Source: Gracilimonas sp. (GTDB lineage: Bacteria; Bacteroidota; Rhodothermia; Balneolales; Balneolaceae). Taken from it: DNA of 64,000 bases. The number at the start of each line of letters is the position of its first letter. Position 1 is the stretch's first letter. The notes below the pieces were generated by a model, which saw nothing but the letters and a program-made list of their open reading frames with translations, had not been told where the DNA came from and ran no database searches. A program made the translations under genes and the position numbers. Of this stretch, positions 36,111 through 45,891 are shown in pieces. The stretch spans positions 248,001 to 312,000 of the forward strand of contig NZ_JAEPPI010000001.1 in the NCBI RefSeq assembly GCF_017641085.1, given 5' to 3'.

Positions 36111-36383
36111 TGACCAAGACTCCGGTCACACCCTAAAGATGTGAGGGCGAAAAGATAGTACACATTTAGCAAAAATGCCGAAAAAGGAATGAGAAAAACT
36201 CACTTTCCTTCAATAGCAGGTATCGTTGTTATGCTTATGCGTTTAGGAGTTTTAAACGGGAAATAAAAAAATTTCAAAATAAGTGTAACAAATGAGAAGC
36301 AGGTTCCTCTTGGGTATAACGGGGTAAGTAAAAATAGTTTTTTAGGGGTCTTACCTTTACATCATAATTAGTTGGTCAGGGAA

Positions 36384-39011
36384 ATGGGTCAGAGAAGTAA
36401 GCATATAATAGGGCTTATCGTAATAGTTTCTCTTCACGTTACTTTAAAAATAAATGTTGTTGCACAAGCTGTAGATTTTAAGGGTAATGTGAAAGAGGTA
36501 AGGCATGACTATGGCTACACTGATTTTAACAAAATAGAAATCACATCTAAGTTTATTGCTGATAGTTACTATCAAGATATTAGGAGCAAGTTTTATAGGA
36601 CAAAGCAAAAGCTTGCTAAGCAGAAGAGCAGAAGTTATACATATAAAATTGGTGAGGAGAAAAGCTTTTTCGTTCGGGATTTATTATCGGGTCAAAAATG
36701 GTATTCAGAAATCTTTGTCAAGACCTATAATAGGAATGGAATTAGTTTATGGATAGAGAAGTCTGCGCATGATTCGCTTAGCAAATCAAATGCTTTGACA
36801 AAAATCCTTAATGGCTTTGATTCCTATTTGCATGAGGGAACACCAAGACTTTCAGTTGATTCTTCAAAAGGTATAATTGAAATATTAGAAGAATACGTTG
36901 GAGAGTTCCCAAATGTTGACGGTGACGGGGAGTTGGATGTACTGTTACTGGATATACATGACGAATTCCAACAGACAGGTAGTTATGTTGCTGGTTTTTT
37001 TGACCCGGTTAATTTATTCGAATTTGAATACTCGAATTTTAGGGACATCGTTTATTTAGACCTGTTTCCAACTCTATTGTATGAGGGTGAAATTTATTTG
37101 GAAAGGGCATTATCTACATTTGCACATGAGAGCCAACATCTAATACATGCAGGATATGAAGGAAATACTCCTGAATTGGTATTTGTAAATGAAGGGTATT
37201 CCGAAGCAGTTGAAATCATTTGTGGGTTTGAACCAAGATCTACGGACGCCTTTCAAAAAAGTCCTTACAGAAAGCTTACAAGTTGGAACTATGATAACCC
37301 GTTGCCAGATTACTCAAGGGCATCTTTATGGACGCATTATCTGATTGAACAATTAGGAGCTCTAAGCCTGAAGGAGTTTGTTCAGAACCAAGAAGTAGGA
37401 ATCAAGGGGTACCAAAGTGTGATAGAAGCTGAGTCTGAACTTGTTTTTGAGGAAGTATTTCAAAATTGGGGGTTAGCATTACTTCTTAATGATAATAATC
37501 AAAACCCGACGCTTGGCTATAAACATGAGTTAAGACAAAGTCAGTTTTTAGAAACAGTAATCAAATTTCAAACTTTACCAGGTGTATTAAGTGGCCAGCT
37601 ACCTCAATTAGTGAACTTACCATTACACTATTCATTAGCTAAAAAACTTGATTTTAGTACCGGACAAGAATTTCAGAATAATGTATGGCTTAGTTCAGTT
37701 TCCAGTTACCCCGGAACAGATAAAAAAGTGGTTAAGAAACTCAGATCATCTTCTATTAAGGTTGAATCCACAGATGCTGATTATGGAAGTATAGATATCA
37801 TTGTTTCTAACTTTGGAGTGGAACCATCTTCTGATATTTCATCTTTTAGTCTTTTCGGGGATGGCTCACTTTCCGGAATAGAGCTGCAATGGAGTTATGG
37901 CGACTTCACTCCTGATATATTTTTCCAAAACGCTTCTTATTTGATGTTGGATGGTAGTGATGAAAAGCTTGCCATAATCATCCCTCCGGAAGAATCTACC
38001 TATTGGCTAAAACAGATAAGGCTTTGGACACTATTTAAATCGGAGCTTGAAGGGTCAGGAGTTGATGGAGACGCAGAGAGAGATTTTGAAATACTCATAT
38101 ACAATGTAAAAGGAGAAAAGCCGGATCAGCCAATAACAAGTCCTGTTACTATTGAGGTTGAGAGAGAGGCAGGAAAGTTGGTTGAGGAGGCTTTCTCCTT
38201 TTTTGAGCTTTATGGCGATTTATCTGCTGTAAAGGATTCAGTGATGGTCATCCTCCGTAACGATTCAGATGACGAAAATTTTATAGCATTTGGACTGGAC
38301 TATGGAAGTAAAAATGCCACTTTTTATTCTAATGAATCGAATATCCAACAAGGATGGGGGGCATTATCAAATCATAAGATTGGTGGAAATTCTTTAAATA
38401 ATTGGAATCCGGCATTCGAGATGGGGGTAGTTCTGCCTGAAGTTAGAGTTCAAGAGGTTTCTTCAATCCGTGATATTGACTATGGATTTGATAATGTACA
38501 GGTGCTTGTACAACCTGAATTAAAATTCGATACCTCATCAATTAAAACGGCTGCCATTATGCCGGATGGAAGTTATAGAACCGGAAAGCAAACAGCGTTA
38601 ACTAAGGATGGAGCCATTTATGAATTCCCGGTTATGGTAGATGGCCAGTACACCTTTATAAATAGTTATAAATCTCAGGACGGTAAAACTATATATCGGG
38701 ATAACATAGAATGGAGTATAGATATCCCAAATGGATTTATTCTGGGTAATAACTATCCGAATCCATTTAATCCATCTACTAATGTTCCTTTTACTCTGAT
38801 TGAGAAAGCAATCGTGGGCTGGGAAGTGATTGATGTATTGGGAAGGAGTGTGAGGAGTGTGCCTTCAAGAGTATTTGAGGCAGGAAATCATTCTCAGAAA
38901 ATAACCCTGAATGGCCTGGCTAGCGGAGTATACTTTGTTCAGGCTGTATTAAAAAGAGAGAGAAGCAATGAGACCAAAAGATTCACCGGAAAAGTGATGC
39001 TTATTAAATGA
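36384..39011 (+). CDS. Secreted zinc-metallopeptidase-like protein with type IX sorting domain
   Basis: About 875 residues from the ATG at 36384; an in-frame TTG four codons upstream is possible. A signal peptide (1-27) is followed by a propeptide-like region. The zincin motif H248-E-S-Q-H252 (FAHESQHLIHAGYEG) has a probable third ligand region NEGYSEA at about 269-275, as in gluzincins. A beta-rich central region follows. The last 80 residues (NNYPNPFNPSTNVPF to RFTGKVMLIK) are a type A T9SS C-terminal signal. The protein should be secreted across the outer membrane and anchored or released. It is divergent from the respiratory operon. Confidence 0.85.
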   Translation: MGQRSKHIIGLIVIVSLHVTLKINVVAQAVDFKGNVKEVRHDYGYTDFNKIEITSKFIADSYYQDIRSKFYRTKQKLAKQKSRSYTYKIGEEKSFFVRDLLSGQKWYSEIFVKTYNRNGISLWIEKSAHDSLSKSNALTKILNGFDSYLHEGTPRLSVDSSKGIIEILEEYVGEFPNVDGDGELDVLLLDIHDEFQQTGSYVAGFFDPVNLFEFEYSNFRDIVYLDLFPTLLYEGEIYLERALSTFAHESQHLIHAGYEGNTPELVFVNEGYSEAVEIICGFEPRSTDAFQKSPYRKLTSWNYDNPLPDYSRASLWTHYLIEQLGALSLKEFVQNQEVGIKGYQSVIEAESELVFEEVFQNWGLALLLNDNNQNPTLGYKHELRQSQFLETVIKFQTLPGVLSGQLPQLVNLPLHYSLAKKLDFSTGQEFQNNVWLSSVSSYPGTDKKVVKKLRSSSIKVESTDADYGSIDIIVSNFGVEPSSDISSFSLFGDGSLSGIELQWSYGDFTPDIFFQNASYLMLDGSDEKLAIIIPPEESTYWLKQIRLWTLFKSELEGSGVDGDAERDFEILIYNVKGEKPDQPITSPVTIEVEREAGKLVEEAFSFFELYGDLSAVKDSVMVILRNDSDDENFIAFGLDYGSKNATFYSNESNIQQGWGALSNHKIGGNSLNNWNPAFEMGVVLPEVRVQEVSSIRDIDYGFDNVQVLVQPELKFDTSSIKTAAIMPDGSYRTGKQTALTKDGAIYEFPVMVDGQYTFINSYKSQDGKTIYRDNIEWSIDIPNGFILGNNYPNPFNPSTNVPFTLIEKAIVGWEVIDVLGRSVRSVPSRVFEAGNHSQKITLNGLASGVYFVQAVLKRERSNETKRFTGKVMLIK

Positions 39012-39100
39012 ATTCAAAGATAAACAAAGAGCATATGGAATAATCCATATAAAAAAGTGAAGGGCAGGAATGGACCCCGCCCCTCACGGTAAACAACAAC

Positions 39101-39120
39101 TCCATCAATTACTTGATGGA
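39101..39120 (+). other. Small hairpin in the leader of the lipoprotein gene
   Basis: A perfect 8-bp stem, TCCATCAA with TTGATGGA, and TTAC loop, ends 23 bp before the ATG at 39144. An imperfect GC-rich hairpin (39057-39087) precedes it and may end the peptidase transcript. Confidence 0.4.
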
Positions 39121-39143
39121 ATTAACTGCAAATCAAAAATACA

Positions 39144-40067
39144 ATGAAAACACATCTAAACTCAACTAAACAGTTGCGAATGTTGGTGGTACTGTTCGTG
39201 ACAAGTATTGCGCTTACGTATGCATGTAAGCAGGTTAATAGTCCTTTTGAGCAGGATTCTCAACAGGAACAAACAATTGAAGGATTAAACATTAATGTTA
39301 AATATGCAGAATCCTATGACCAAACCGAGATTACCTATTCCCGGTTATGGCCACAAGGGATAAGTGCCGGGCTGAATAAAAGTCAAACTAATGGCGGTGA
39401 ATTACTTGTCGACTATGAGAAGACAAGAGAAATAATAGCCTACGATGAAGAAGGTTACATGACATCGATTACCGAGTTCCTTGAAGGAGACGGGGAGATG
39501 AATATGCCGGAGGAGGCTTATAATGAGCTGAAATCTACAATGCCCGCTAAGTCTGCAAATTATGATCCAATTATCAGGACAGAATTCAAAGATGGTGTAC
39601 TAATTTATATTGCAAAGTCTGGTAGAATAATAGAAAGGTATCCGGTCGATAAAGAACTATACAAAGTTGACCCAACTCTTTTCGATTCTTTGCTACAAAA
39701 CAATGATAATACTCAACAAGCGGTAAAGAATAACCTGTTGAAAATAGAGAATTCTGGAGTAGTTTATAACAGGGTGGGAGATAGGTATGTCGAATTCAGA
39801 AGAAAAGCTGACGCTCAAAATGCAAGAGATGGGATATCAGAGGAACAGTATGTGCTAGACTTACAAAACGGGAATATTCTGTTGTATGCAAAAATTAACT
39901 CAAAAGGAGAAATCATTTCTCTTACTCGTAGCCACTTTGAGAGCAAAAATGGATTTCCAATTCTTGCCAGCGAAGAGCGGTTTACATATGGTAAAATTAA
40001 TAACGCCTGGGGTATAATTCAGAGAACAACAATGAATAGGGAAAACATTAAAATCATTCATAATTAG
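39144..40067 (+). CDS. Unrecognised lipoprotein
   Basis: A 307-residue protein with a lipoprotein signal ending in LTYAC (Cys near residue 28), followed by a Gln/Glu-rich linker. The rest is polar, with YDEEGYMTSITEFLEGDGEM and an alternating hydrophobic pattern suggesting beta structure. I see no catalytic motif. It begins 132 bp after the T9SS peptidase and ends 11 bp before the hydrolase gene, so it is probably co-transcribed with the latter. Function unknown. Confidence 0.75.
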   Translation: MKTHLNSTKQLRMLVVLFVTSIALTYACKQVNSPFEQDSQQEQTIEGLNINVKYAESYDQTEITYSRLWPQGISAGLNKSQTNGGELLVDYEKTREIIAYDEEGYMTSITEFLEGDGEMNMPEEAYNELKSTMPAKSANYDPIIRTEFKDGVLIYIAKSGRIIERYPVDKELYKVDPTLFDSLLQNNDNTQQAVKNNLLKIENSGVVYNRVGDRYVEFRRKADAQNARDGISEEQYVLDLQNGNILLYAKINSKGEIISLTRSHFESKNGFPILASEERFTYGKINNAWGIIQRTTMNRENIKIIHN

Positions 40068-40078
40068 GGGATAGTATC

Positions 40079-41572
40079 ATGAAATCACTAAAAATAATTT
40101 TTTCGATAATTTTCAGTTTGATAATGTTTGCAAACGTTTCAGCCCAAAAGAAAATTGGGGTATTTATCCATGGTTTTCAAGGCGGGCCGGAGAAATGGAC
40201 GGTAGATAGTAGAGTTCCTACAGCTTGGACTACCGGGGATCAGGCAATTCTGGATGATAAAGTAGTTCTTAGCTATGAGACCATGGATATTAAGAGCCAA
40301 GCATCTCTTGATCATTTAGTGGGTAAATTCATTAAGGATATGAAGGAAAAAGGAGATCCTGCCAAAGATGAATGGATCCTAATTGGACATAGTTTAGGCG
40401 GATTAGTCGCAAGAGAGATATATCCGAGCCTGAAAATTAATGAATTTAACATCGTTGCTGTTATATCTATAGGCGGGCCCTCACAAGGAACAATGGCAAC
40501 AGACGTAGATACTAGCTACATAAATTCAAGATTGAAACTCATGCAGGATCGGATTGAGGATGCGTATGAAACAAGAATTATATCTCTTGATGTTGCTGTA
40601 CAGATATTAGACATAGTTGAAGGAAAGGATAACCTATCCAAAATAGCTAAAATTCCATTTTATATAGAGTCTGTAAGGGACTCTGCTTTGGGATATTCTG
40701 AGGAAATTATAGAACATAATGCTAATTCTTTAATAGGACCTGAAGGTGAAGTGATAGAGCGTATTAATTCTTATAACTATAATAATATTAAGGTGCATCC
40801 ACCTAACTATCTGTCTTTGATTGGAGCAGAAAAAAATAAGGCTCCAATCCGAATGGCGGGGCATATTTTTGAAGGGGATGCAATTTTAAAAGACGAAGGA
40901 AAAATGCTAAAACAACTTGATGACCTGAGAAATAAATACTTTCAGCGTAATCAAGACCTGCATAACGTAAATTTTGATATTAATTATACGAATAATCTTT
41001 TGTGTCGAGCCTCTCTCCGATGGTTTGACCTATGGAATAAATGTCAACATCATGAAGATGCATTTAAAAAATCCAGAGAAAATAGAGAGCTATGGAGAAC
41101 AGCCAAGAAAGAAATAGATCAGATAGGAAACATATGGGCTGAATTTATAAATGCTTATCGATATGAAACAGTGTACTACAGAATATATGTCCCTCCTTGT
41201 GAAGAACAGTCATTTTCAGATCAATTAGCAATCAAGTTACCAGATGAAAATTGTTCAGATAATCCTAATGGTGAGTATGTGTATAAAAGCAGTCAAGTTA
41301 AAGTGCCAGTTAAGCATGATGGGGTCGTAACTACACACAGCGTTCTTTGGAGTAAAACCGACAACTTTAATGACCTCAATAACATTTACATGAAAGACGT
41401 CAACATCACACCCAGGGGTGATGACGGCGGTTATAACCACTTTGAGTTGCGTAACTATGAGCGCGCATATACCTTGAAAGAGAATGGGCAGGTGGTGTTT
41501 AGCGAAGGCAATCCCAACCCAGCGATGGAAGAAGCTGAGGACTGGCTTAAAGGTTTGTTTGGAATCCAATAA
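40079..41572 (+). CDS. Secreted alpha/beta-hydrolase (lipase/PGAP1-like N-terminal domain)
   Basis: A 497-residue protein with a signal peptide (1-22, cleavage after VSAQ). The hydrolase fold opens with GVFIHGFQGGPEKW, an oxyanion-hole HG motif. The nucleophile is Ser105 in GHSLGGLVARE, and IGGPSQGT follows as in triacylglycerol lipases and PGAP1-like proteins. The C-terminal 230 residues match nothing I recognise; they are Cys/Trp/Tyr-containing and end PAMEEAEDWLKGLFG. Probably an exported esterase. The last 200 bp look more GC-rich than the rest. A terminator follows. Confidence 0.8.
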   Translation: MKSLKIIFSIIFSLIMFANVSAQKKIGVFIHGFQGGPEKWTVDSRVPTAWTTGDQAILDDKVVLSYETMDIKSQASLDHLVGKFIKDMKEKGDPAKDEWILIGHSLGGLVAREIYPSLKINEFNIVAVISIGGPSQGTMATDVDTSYINSRLKLMQDRIEDAYETRIISLDVAVQILDIVEGKDNLSKIAKIPFYIESVRDSALGYSEEIIEHNANSLIGPEGEVIERINSYNYNNIKVHPPNYLSLIGAEKNKAPIRMAGHIFEGDAILKDEGKMLKQLDDLRNKYFQRNQDLHNVNFDINYTNNLLCRASLRWFDLWNKCQHHEDAFKKSRENRELWRTAKKEIDQIGNIWAEFINAYRYETVYYRIYVPPCEEQSFSDQLAIKLPDENCSDNPNGEYVYKSSQVKVPVKHDGVVTTHSVLWSKTDNFNDLNNIYMKDVNITPRGDDGGYNHFELRNYERAYTLKENGQVVFSEGNPNPAMEEAEDWLKGLFGIQ

Positions 41573-41589
41573 TTAATTCAAAACACGAT

Positions 41590-41621
41590 CCGGCCCTTAA
41601 TTCTACTGGGCCGGGTTTTTT
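41590..41621 (+). terminator. Rho-independent terminator after the hydrolase gene
   Basis: CCGGCCC (41590-41596) pairs with GGGCCGG (41608-41614), followed by GTTTTTT. It lies 18 bp after the stop at 41572 and 16 bp before the next ATG, so the next gene probably has its own signal or depends on readthrough. Confidence 0.88.
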
Positions 41622-41636
41622 ACTCAAGAAACTATC

Positions 41637-42767
41637 ATGAAAAGATTCAGTGAACTTCTATTTTTATTTACCTTATTAATCCAATCTTGTTTTACAACGA
41701 GTGATAAACCCAAGAATGAAGATCCTATCCTTCCTCAATTATGGGAATATTCCTATGAACATGTTGATGCACCTAATCACCCTCCATTAGTAACGGATAA
41801 TGGAATGGTTGTAATGAGTGGTGATGCTCATATTACAGCATTATCGGTTGAGAATGGAACTTTGATTTGGCAAAAAGAAGACTTTGGGGTGTATTCATTG
41901 GCGGGGGCTAAACTTTTAGAGAATGAGAATCAGCTTTTTACAAATCACTATGATGAGTTAATTGCTTGGAACAAAAGTACTGGAGATCGTTTATGGACAG
42001 TACCGATAGATTCTCCTTTGACGGTTTTCGAGATTGGCACACATGCTATATTTAATAATGGCTATGCCATTGTTGGTTTGGGCAGTCAATTGTACACAGT
42101 TAATGTAAATGGAGGTGTTGAATACATAAAAAATCTGGGAATGCCGGTAGCACATGTTGGAAGCAATAGTCAGAAATTATTTGCAGGGCAGGCAAAAAAC
42201 ATCCATGGCGGCCTCACCGTAGGCCAGATCACGGCGTTAGATTCTAGTACTGGAGATAGCCTGTGGGCCTACTTTACGGAAAACGGTGGATTTGTACGAA
42301 CCGCCCCCATTGTGGAGGACGGTATTCTTTATGCCGGGACCTCGGGAAACTCTGAAGAAAATGTTTATATGGCTTTGGATGCCAAAACAGGGGCGATCAT
42401 TTGGGAATTTATTACCGATGACTCAGGCAAATGGACCCGGAACTTTACTATTGGCCCTAAGCATCTGTTTTTCGCAGGAGATGCGAGACTGTTTGCATTG
42501 GATAAAAGTACTGGCGAGTTAGCTTGGGAATATAGCTGGGAGGGTTCTGCCTTTGTACAACAGGTGTATCTGGAAGGCTATGTCTATCATTCCGACCATG
42601 GGAGTATTTTTGTTCTGGACGTCGAAACTGGGGAGTTGGTACACGAGCAACAAGGACCGGAAGGCGGGGGTTACATCTGGCACCTGTCTGTTTCAGAGAA
42701 TAAACTATTAGTTCAAAGCAGCTACAAACTGGTAGCCTACCAGCCGTGGCACTTAAGGGAGGATTGA
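41637..42767 (+). CDS. Lipoprotein with PQQ-like beta-propeller repeats
   Basis: A 376-residue protein with lipobox LIQSC (Cys near residue 18). It has at least five blades, each with a LDxxTGxxxWxY/F-type motif: VENGTLIWQKE, NKSTGDRLWTV, DSSTGDSLWAY, DAKTGAIIWEF, DKSTGELAWEY and DVETGELVHEQ. The fold is that of BamB and PQQ-binding propellers, usually a protein-binding scaffold. Catalytic PQQ dehydrogenase residues are not evident. The next gene starts 1 bp after the stop, indicating coupling. Base composition appears to shift to higher GC near 42200. Confidence 0.85.
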   Translation: MKRFSELLFLFTLLIQSCFTTSDKPKNEDPILPQLWEYSYEHVDAPNHPPLVTDNGMVVMSGDAHITALSVENGTLIWQKEDFGVYSLAGAKLLENENQLFTNHYDELIAWNKSTGDRLWTVPIDSPLTVFEIGTHAIFNNGYAIVGLGSQLYTVNVNGGVEYIKNLGMPVAHVGSNSQKLFAGQAKNIHGGLTVGQITALDSSTGDSLWAYFTENGGFVRTAPIVEDGILYAGTSGNSEENVYMALDAKTGAIIWEFITDDSGKWTRNFTIGPKHLFFAGDARLFALDKSTGELAWEYSWEGSAFVQQVYLEGYVYHSDHGSIFVLDVETGELVHEQQGPEGGGYIWHLSVSENKLLVQSSYKLVAYQPWHLRED

Positions 42768-42768
42768 T

Positions 42769-43443
42769 ATGTATAAAATAATATCTATTTCATTATTCAG
42801 CTCAGTATTGCTCTTGTTTAACCCTGGTTTAATTCAAGCACAGGATAATACTCCTGCTGGCTACTATGCCTCTGTACACGGAGGCTTTGATTTTTTGGCC
42901 AGTAATCATCCCGCTTTAGTTGCAGATGGCTTTTTTAACTTTCATTTGGCCGGTTATGTGCTCACAGGAGTTGATGTTGGGAAATATTCAGGCAAGGATA
43001 ATTATCATATTTCTGTATACAGAGGGTTCTCTGCCTCACCAAAAAGCATCGAAGATCCTGACGTAGAACCCGGTGATAAAGAAGTAGAACTTCAGGATTT
43101 ATACTCGATTGGCTTTACATACAAGAAGCAAGCATCCCGTATTAAAAATACTAATAAAATTGTGGTTAATATGGGCGGGCGCATAACCACCCGGGTTAAT
43201 TACTATTCCGGTGTTAAAGCAATGCGCAATACTTCCGAAAATAGTGGCAGACCTCCAACCTATACCTTCAATGACTTTGGGATGATAAACGGGGGTGTAG
43301 AAATTGCCCCTTATCTTGAGGTCGGTAAACAATCTGTCGGAAAAAAAGGGGTATTCATAAATTGGGAGCTCATATATTTCCGGGTCGGATATCAGCATGT
43401 TGCTTTGGGGACTCAGAAAGTTTCAATTATTCTGAAGTTCTGA
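42769..43443 (+). CDS. Unrecognised exported protein, possible small outer-membrane barrel
   Basis: A 224-residue protein with a signal peptide (1-24, cleavage after IQAQ). The rest has alternating Tyr/Phe-rich strands (GYYASVHGGFDFLASN, YSIGFTYKKQ, GGRITTRVNYYSG) and ends VSIILKF, a terminal aromatic as in many beta-barrels. Translationally coupled to the propeller lipoprotein (1-bp gap), so the two probably act together in the outer membrane. Family not recognised. Confidence 0.7.
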   Translation: MYKIISISLFSSVLLLFNPGLIQAQDNTPAGYYASVHGGFDFLASNHPALVADGFFNFHLAGYVLTGVDVGKYSGKDNYHISVYRGFSASPKSIEDPDVEPGDKEVELQDLYSIGFTYKKQASRIKNTNKIVVNMGGRITTRVNYYSGVKAMRNTSENSGRPPTYTFNDFGMINGGVEIAPYLEVGKQSVGKKGVFINWELIYFRVGYQHVALGTQKVSIILKF

Positions 43444-43723
43444 ATTACCATCACATTAATTCATATCACGGGGCATTACTATGTGATTCAACTTGGATCG
43501 TATCCAAAAATTATAAGTTCCCTTAAAACTTATCCCGATTTTTTATGAGGCGTTAAAGCCTAATGAAATTATTTACCGTGATTACCCGCTCGATCCCAGA
43601 CATCCGCCTTCCATTCCTTTTCGTGCTTTAGAGCTTTAGTGGCAAAAAAAGGAACCAAAAAAACTCACCTTTTGGTTATGCATGTCTTAACTTTGGGTCG
43701 CAATCATATAGAAGTAGAACGAC
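43444..43723. other. 280-bp spacer without a gene
   Basis: AT-rich, with a GTGGCAAAAAAAGGAACCAA stretch (43640-43659) and a -7 box at 43688. No coding sequence seen. Confidence 0.6.
43688..43695 (+). promoter_or_regulatory. Candidate -7 box of the DUF420 gene
   Basis: TAACTTTG matches TAnnTTTG and lies 28 bp before the ATG at 43724. TTTG (43671-43674) is 13 bp upstream, shorter than the usual spacing. Confidence 0.35.
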
Positions 43724-44293
43724 ATGCCCGAAAATTTCACCTTACCTGAATCTTCAAAAATATTAGAACAAATCAGCGCAAAGAAGGCCATCGGACTGAT
43801 AGCCGGACTCAGTATAGTGGCCGTACTTTTTCTTTTTTGGCTGATCTATTTCAAGGAAGGGGCCGAGGCTCCGGTTCCATGGATTAAGAACCTGTCGGCC
43901 GTAAATGCCGGGTTGAATTTTCTGAGTACGATCTTTCTGGTACTGGCTTTTCGGGAAATAAAACGCAGGGATTTTCAGAAACACATGCGGTTTAATCTCG
44001 CAGCTTTTGTGACCTCCTCCTTATTTTTGGTGAGCTACGTAGTGTACCACCATTTTGTGGGAGATACCAAGTTCATGGGCGAGGGATTTATCCGTCCTGT
44101 TTATTTCTTCATACTGATAACGCATATCGTCCTCTCCGTTTTTGTGGTGCCGCTGGTGCTTTCCAGTTTCTACTTTGCATTCAGCGGAAAATTTAAAACC
44201 CACAAAAAAGTATCCCGGTGGACATTCCCCATCTGGCTGTATGTTTCAGTGACCGGGGTGTTGGTATTCCTGATGCTTAAAACCTGGGGTTGA
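43724..44293 (+). CDS. DUF420 membrane protein (CtaM-like)
   Basis: A 189-residue protein with about five membrane helices (about 22-42, 54-72, 84-106, 121-145 and 165-186). It carries conserved histidines in VVYHHFVGDTKFMGEG and ILITHIVLSVFVVPLVL, the DUF420 signature. CtaM, a member of this family, is needed for maturation of heme A-type oxidases in Staphylococcus aureus. A comparable role for the caa3 oxidase encoded at 22850-26606 is plausible. It precedes hemN by 160 bp. Confidence 0.85.
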   Translation: MPENFTLPESSKILEQISAKKAIGLIAGLSIVAVLFLFWLIYFKEGAEAPVPWIKNLSAVNAGLNFLSTIFLVLAFREIKRRDFQKHMRFNLAAFVTSSLFLVSYVVYHHFVGDTKFMGEGFIRPVYFFILITHIVLSVFVVPLVLSSFYFAFSGKFKTHKKVSRWTFPIWLYVSVTGVLVFLMLKTWG

Positions 44294-44453
44294 AAGAACA
44301 CCCAACAAGGTACATCCAACTTTAAACGTTTAAGGTGTCTTTCTACATTAGTTCAAAGTTCGGTGTTCGTTGTTCCTTGTTCGATGTTTTAAACCGAGAA
44401 TTCACCAAATCTTCAAAAACAAGGGGTATCATAGCTTCATAAATCTATGAGGC

Positions 44454-45809
44454 ATGATGAATACCGAACTGATACGAAAATACAACGTTCCGGGACCGAG
44501 ATATACGAGCTATCCGGCGGTTCCTTTTTGGGATGAAGAAGGAATCACAACTGAAGACTGGGAATCTACCCTGATAAGTTCGTTCGTGGAAAGCTATGCG
44601 GATGGGATTAGCCTGTACATTCACCTTCCGTTCTGTGAAAGCTTGTGCACTTTTTGCGGGTGTCATAAGCAAATTACCAGGCGCCACGACGTGGAAGATC
44701 CTTATATACAAACAGTACTAAAGGAATGGCAGTTATACCTGGATTTTCTACCGCTTACTCCGATGATTCGGGAAATCCATTTGGGCGGAGGAACGCCCAC
44801 CTTTTTCAGTACATCCAATCTTGAAATACTTATCAATGGAATACTGGAGAAAGCGGAACTCGCAGAAGATTATCAGTTCAGCTTTGAAGGGCATCCGAAT
44901 AATACTTCCAAAGAGCACCTGCAGACTTTGTATGATCTGGGATTTCGGAGGGTTTCATACGGAGTTCAGGATTACGACCCGCAGGTACAGTTTGCCATCA
45001 ATCGCATTCAGCCATTTGACAATGTGAAACGGGTTCATGAGTGGTCACAGGAAATTGGTTACACCTCTGTAAATCATGACCTGGTATTCGGGCTCCCTCA
45101 TCAAACACCGGAAAGCATAGAGAATACCATTAATAAAACGAACGAGCTTCGTCCGGACCGGATTGCCTTTTACAGTTATGCGCATGTGCCCTGGATGAAG
45201 GGGAACGGTCAGCGGGGGTTTGATGAAAAAGACCTGCCCAAAGATCACGAAAAGCGAGCGTTGTATGAGCTGGGAAAACACATGTTTTTTAAAAATGGAT
45301 ACCGGGAAATAGGTATGGATCATTTTGCTTTGCCGTCCGACTCCTTGTATCAGGCAATGAAGGCCAGGGACCTGCACCGTAATTTTATGGGATACACGTC
45401 CGGCTCAACAAAAGCCTTAATTGGTTTGGGGATGTCGGCCATTAGCGACAGCTGGTATAGTTTTGCCCAGAACGAGAAAAAGCTTAAAGATTACCGGCAG
45501 CAAGTGGAAGAGGGTGATTTGCCCGTTTTTAGAGGACACCTGTTGAGTACGGAAGACCTGTTGCTCCGCGAAAATATCCTGAACATCATGTGTCGTTTTG
45601 AAACGGAGTTTGAGGGTGATTATCCCTTATTTGAAAAGATTAAGGAGGATTTAGAAGAATTGGTATCTGACGGACTGGTTCATATAAACGGCCGTAAAGT
45701 GACGGTTACAAAAGAAGGAATTCCATTTGTACGAAATATTTGTATGGCCTTCGACCGCAAGCTTCAGGAAAGCAAGCCCAGAGAGAACTTGTTTTCTAAA
45801 ACCGTATGA
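44454..45809 (+). CDS. hemN: Oxygen-independent coproporphyrinogen III oxidase
   Basis: A 451-residue radical SAM enzyme converting coproporphyrinogen III to protoporphyrinogen IX. The N-terminal RYTSYPAVPFW and the cluster motif CESLCTFCGC (CxxxCxxC plus the extra Cys of HemN) are present. GGGTPTF and FGLPHQTPESI follow. The length equals classical HemN (about 450) rather than the shorter HemW. Start is the first of two ATG codons; 44457 is equally possible. It sits between two membrane proteins linked to heme or oxidase biology. Confidence 0.94.
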   Translation: MMNTELIRKYNVPGPRYTSYPAVPFWDEEGITTEDWESTLISSFVESYADGISLYIHLPFCESLCTFCGCHKQITRRHDVEDPYIQTVLKEWQLYLDFLPLTPMIREIHLGGGTPTFFSTSNLEILINGILEKAELAEDYQFSFEGHPNNTSKEHLQTLYDLGFRRVSYGVQDYDPQVQFAINRIQPFDNVKRVHEWSQEIGYTSVNHDLVFGLPHQTPESIENTINKTNELRPDRIAFYSYAHVPWMKGNGQRGFDEKDLPKDHEKRALYELGKHMFFKNGYREIGMDHFALPSDSLYQAMKARDLHRNFMGYTSGSTKALIGLGMSAISDSWYSFAQNEKKLKDYRQQVEEGDLPVFRGHLLSTEDLLLRENILNIMCRFETEFEGDYPLFEKIKEDLEELVSDGLVHINGRKVTVTKEGIPFVRNICMAFDRKLQESKPRENLFSKTV

Positions 45810-45891
45810 TTAACTATAAGCGACATCTTCATCTAACCTTAATGAAAGGGATGTATTCTTTGTCAGTTGAAATTAGCAGAGGGATTGTTTG

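Larger units (their letters stand above)
35976..36383. other. 408-bp divergent intergenic region upstream of the respiratory operon
   Basis: No gene seen. It holds a minus-strand -7 box (36034-36041), a 9-bp inverted repeat (36084-36110) and AT-rich sequence toward the plus-strand gene at 36384. A TACCTTTA at 36352 is a weak -7 candidate for that gene. Confidence 0.7.
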
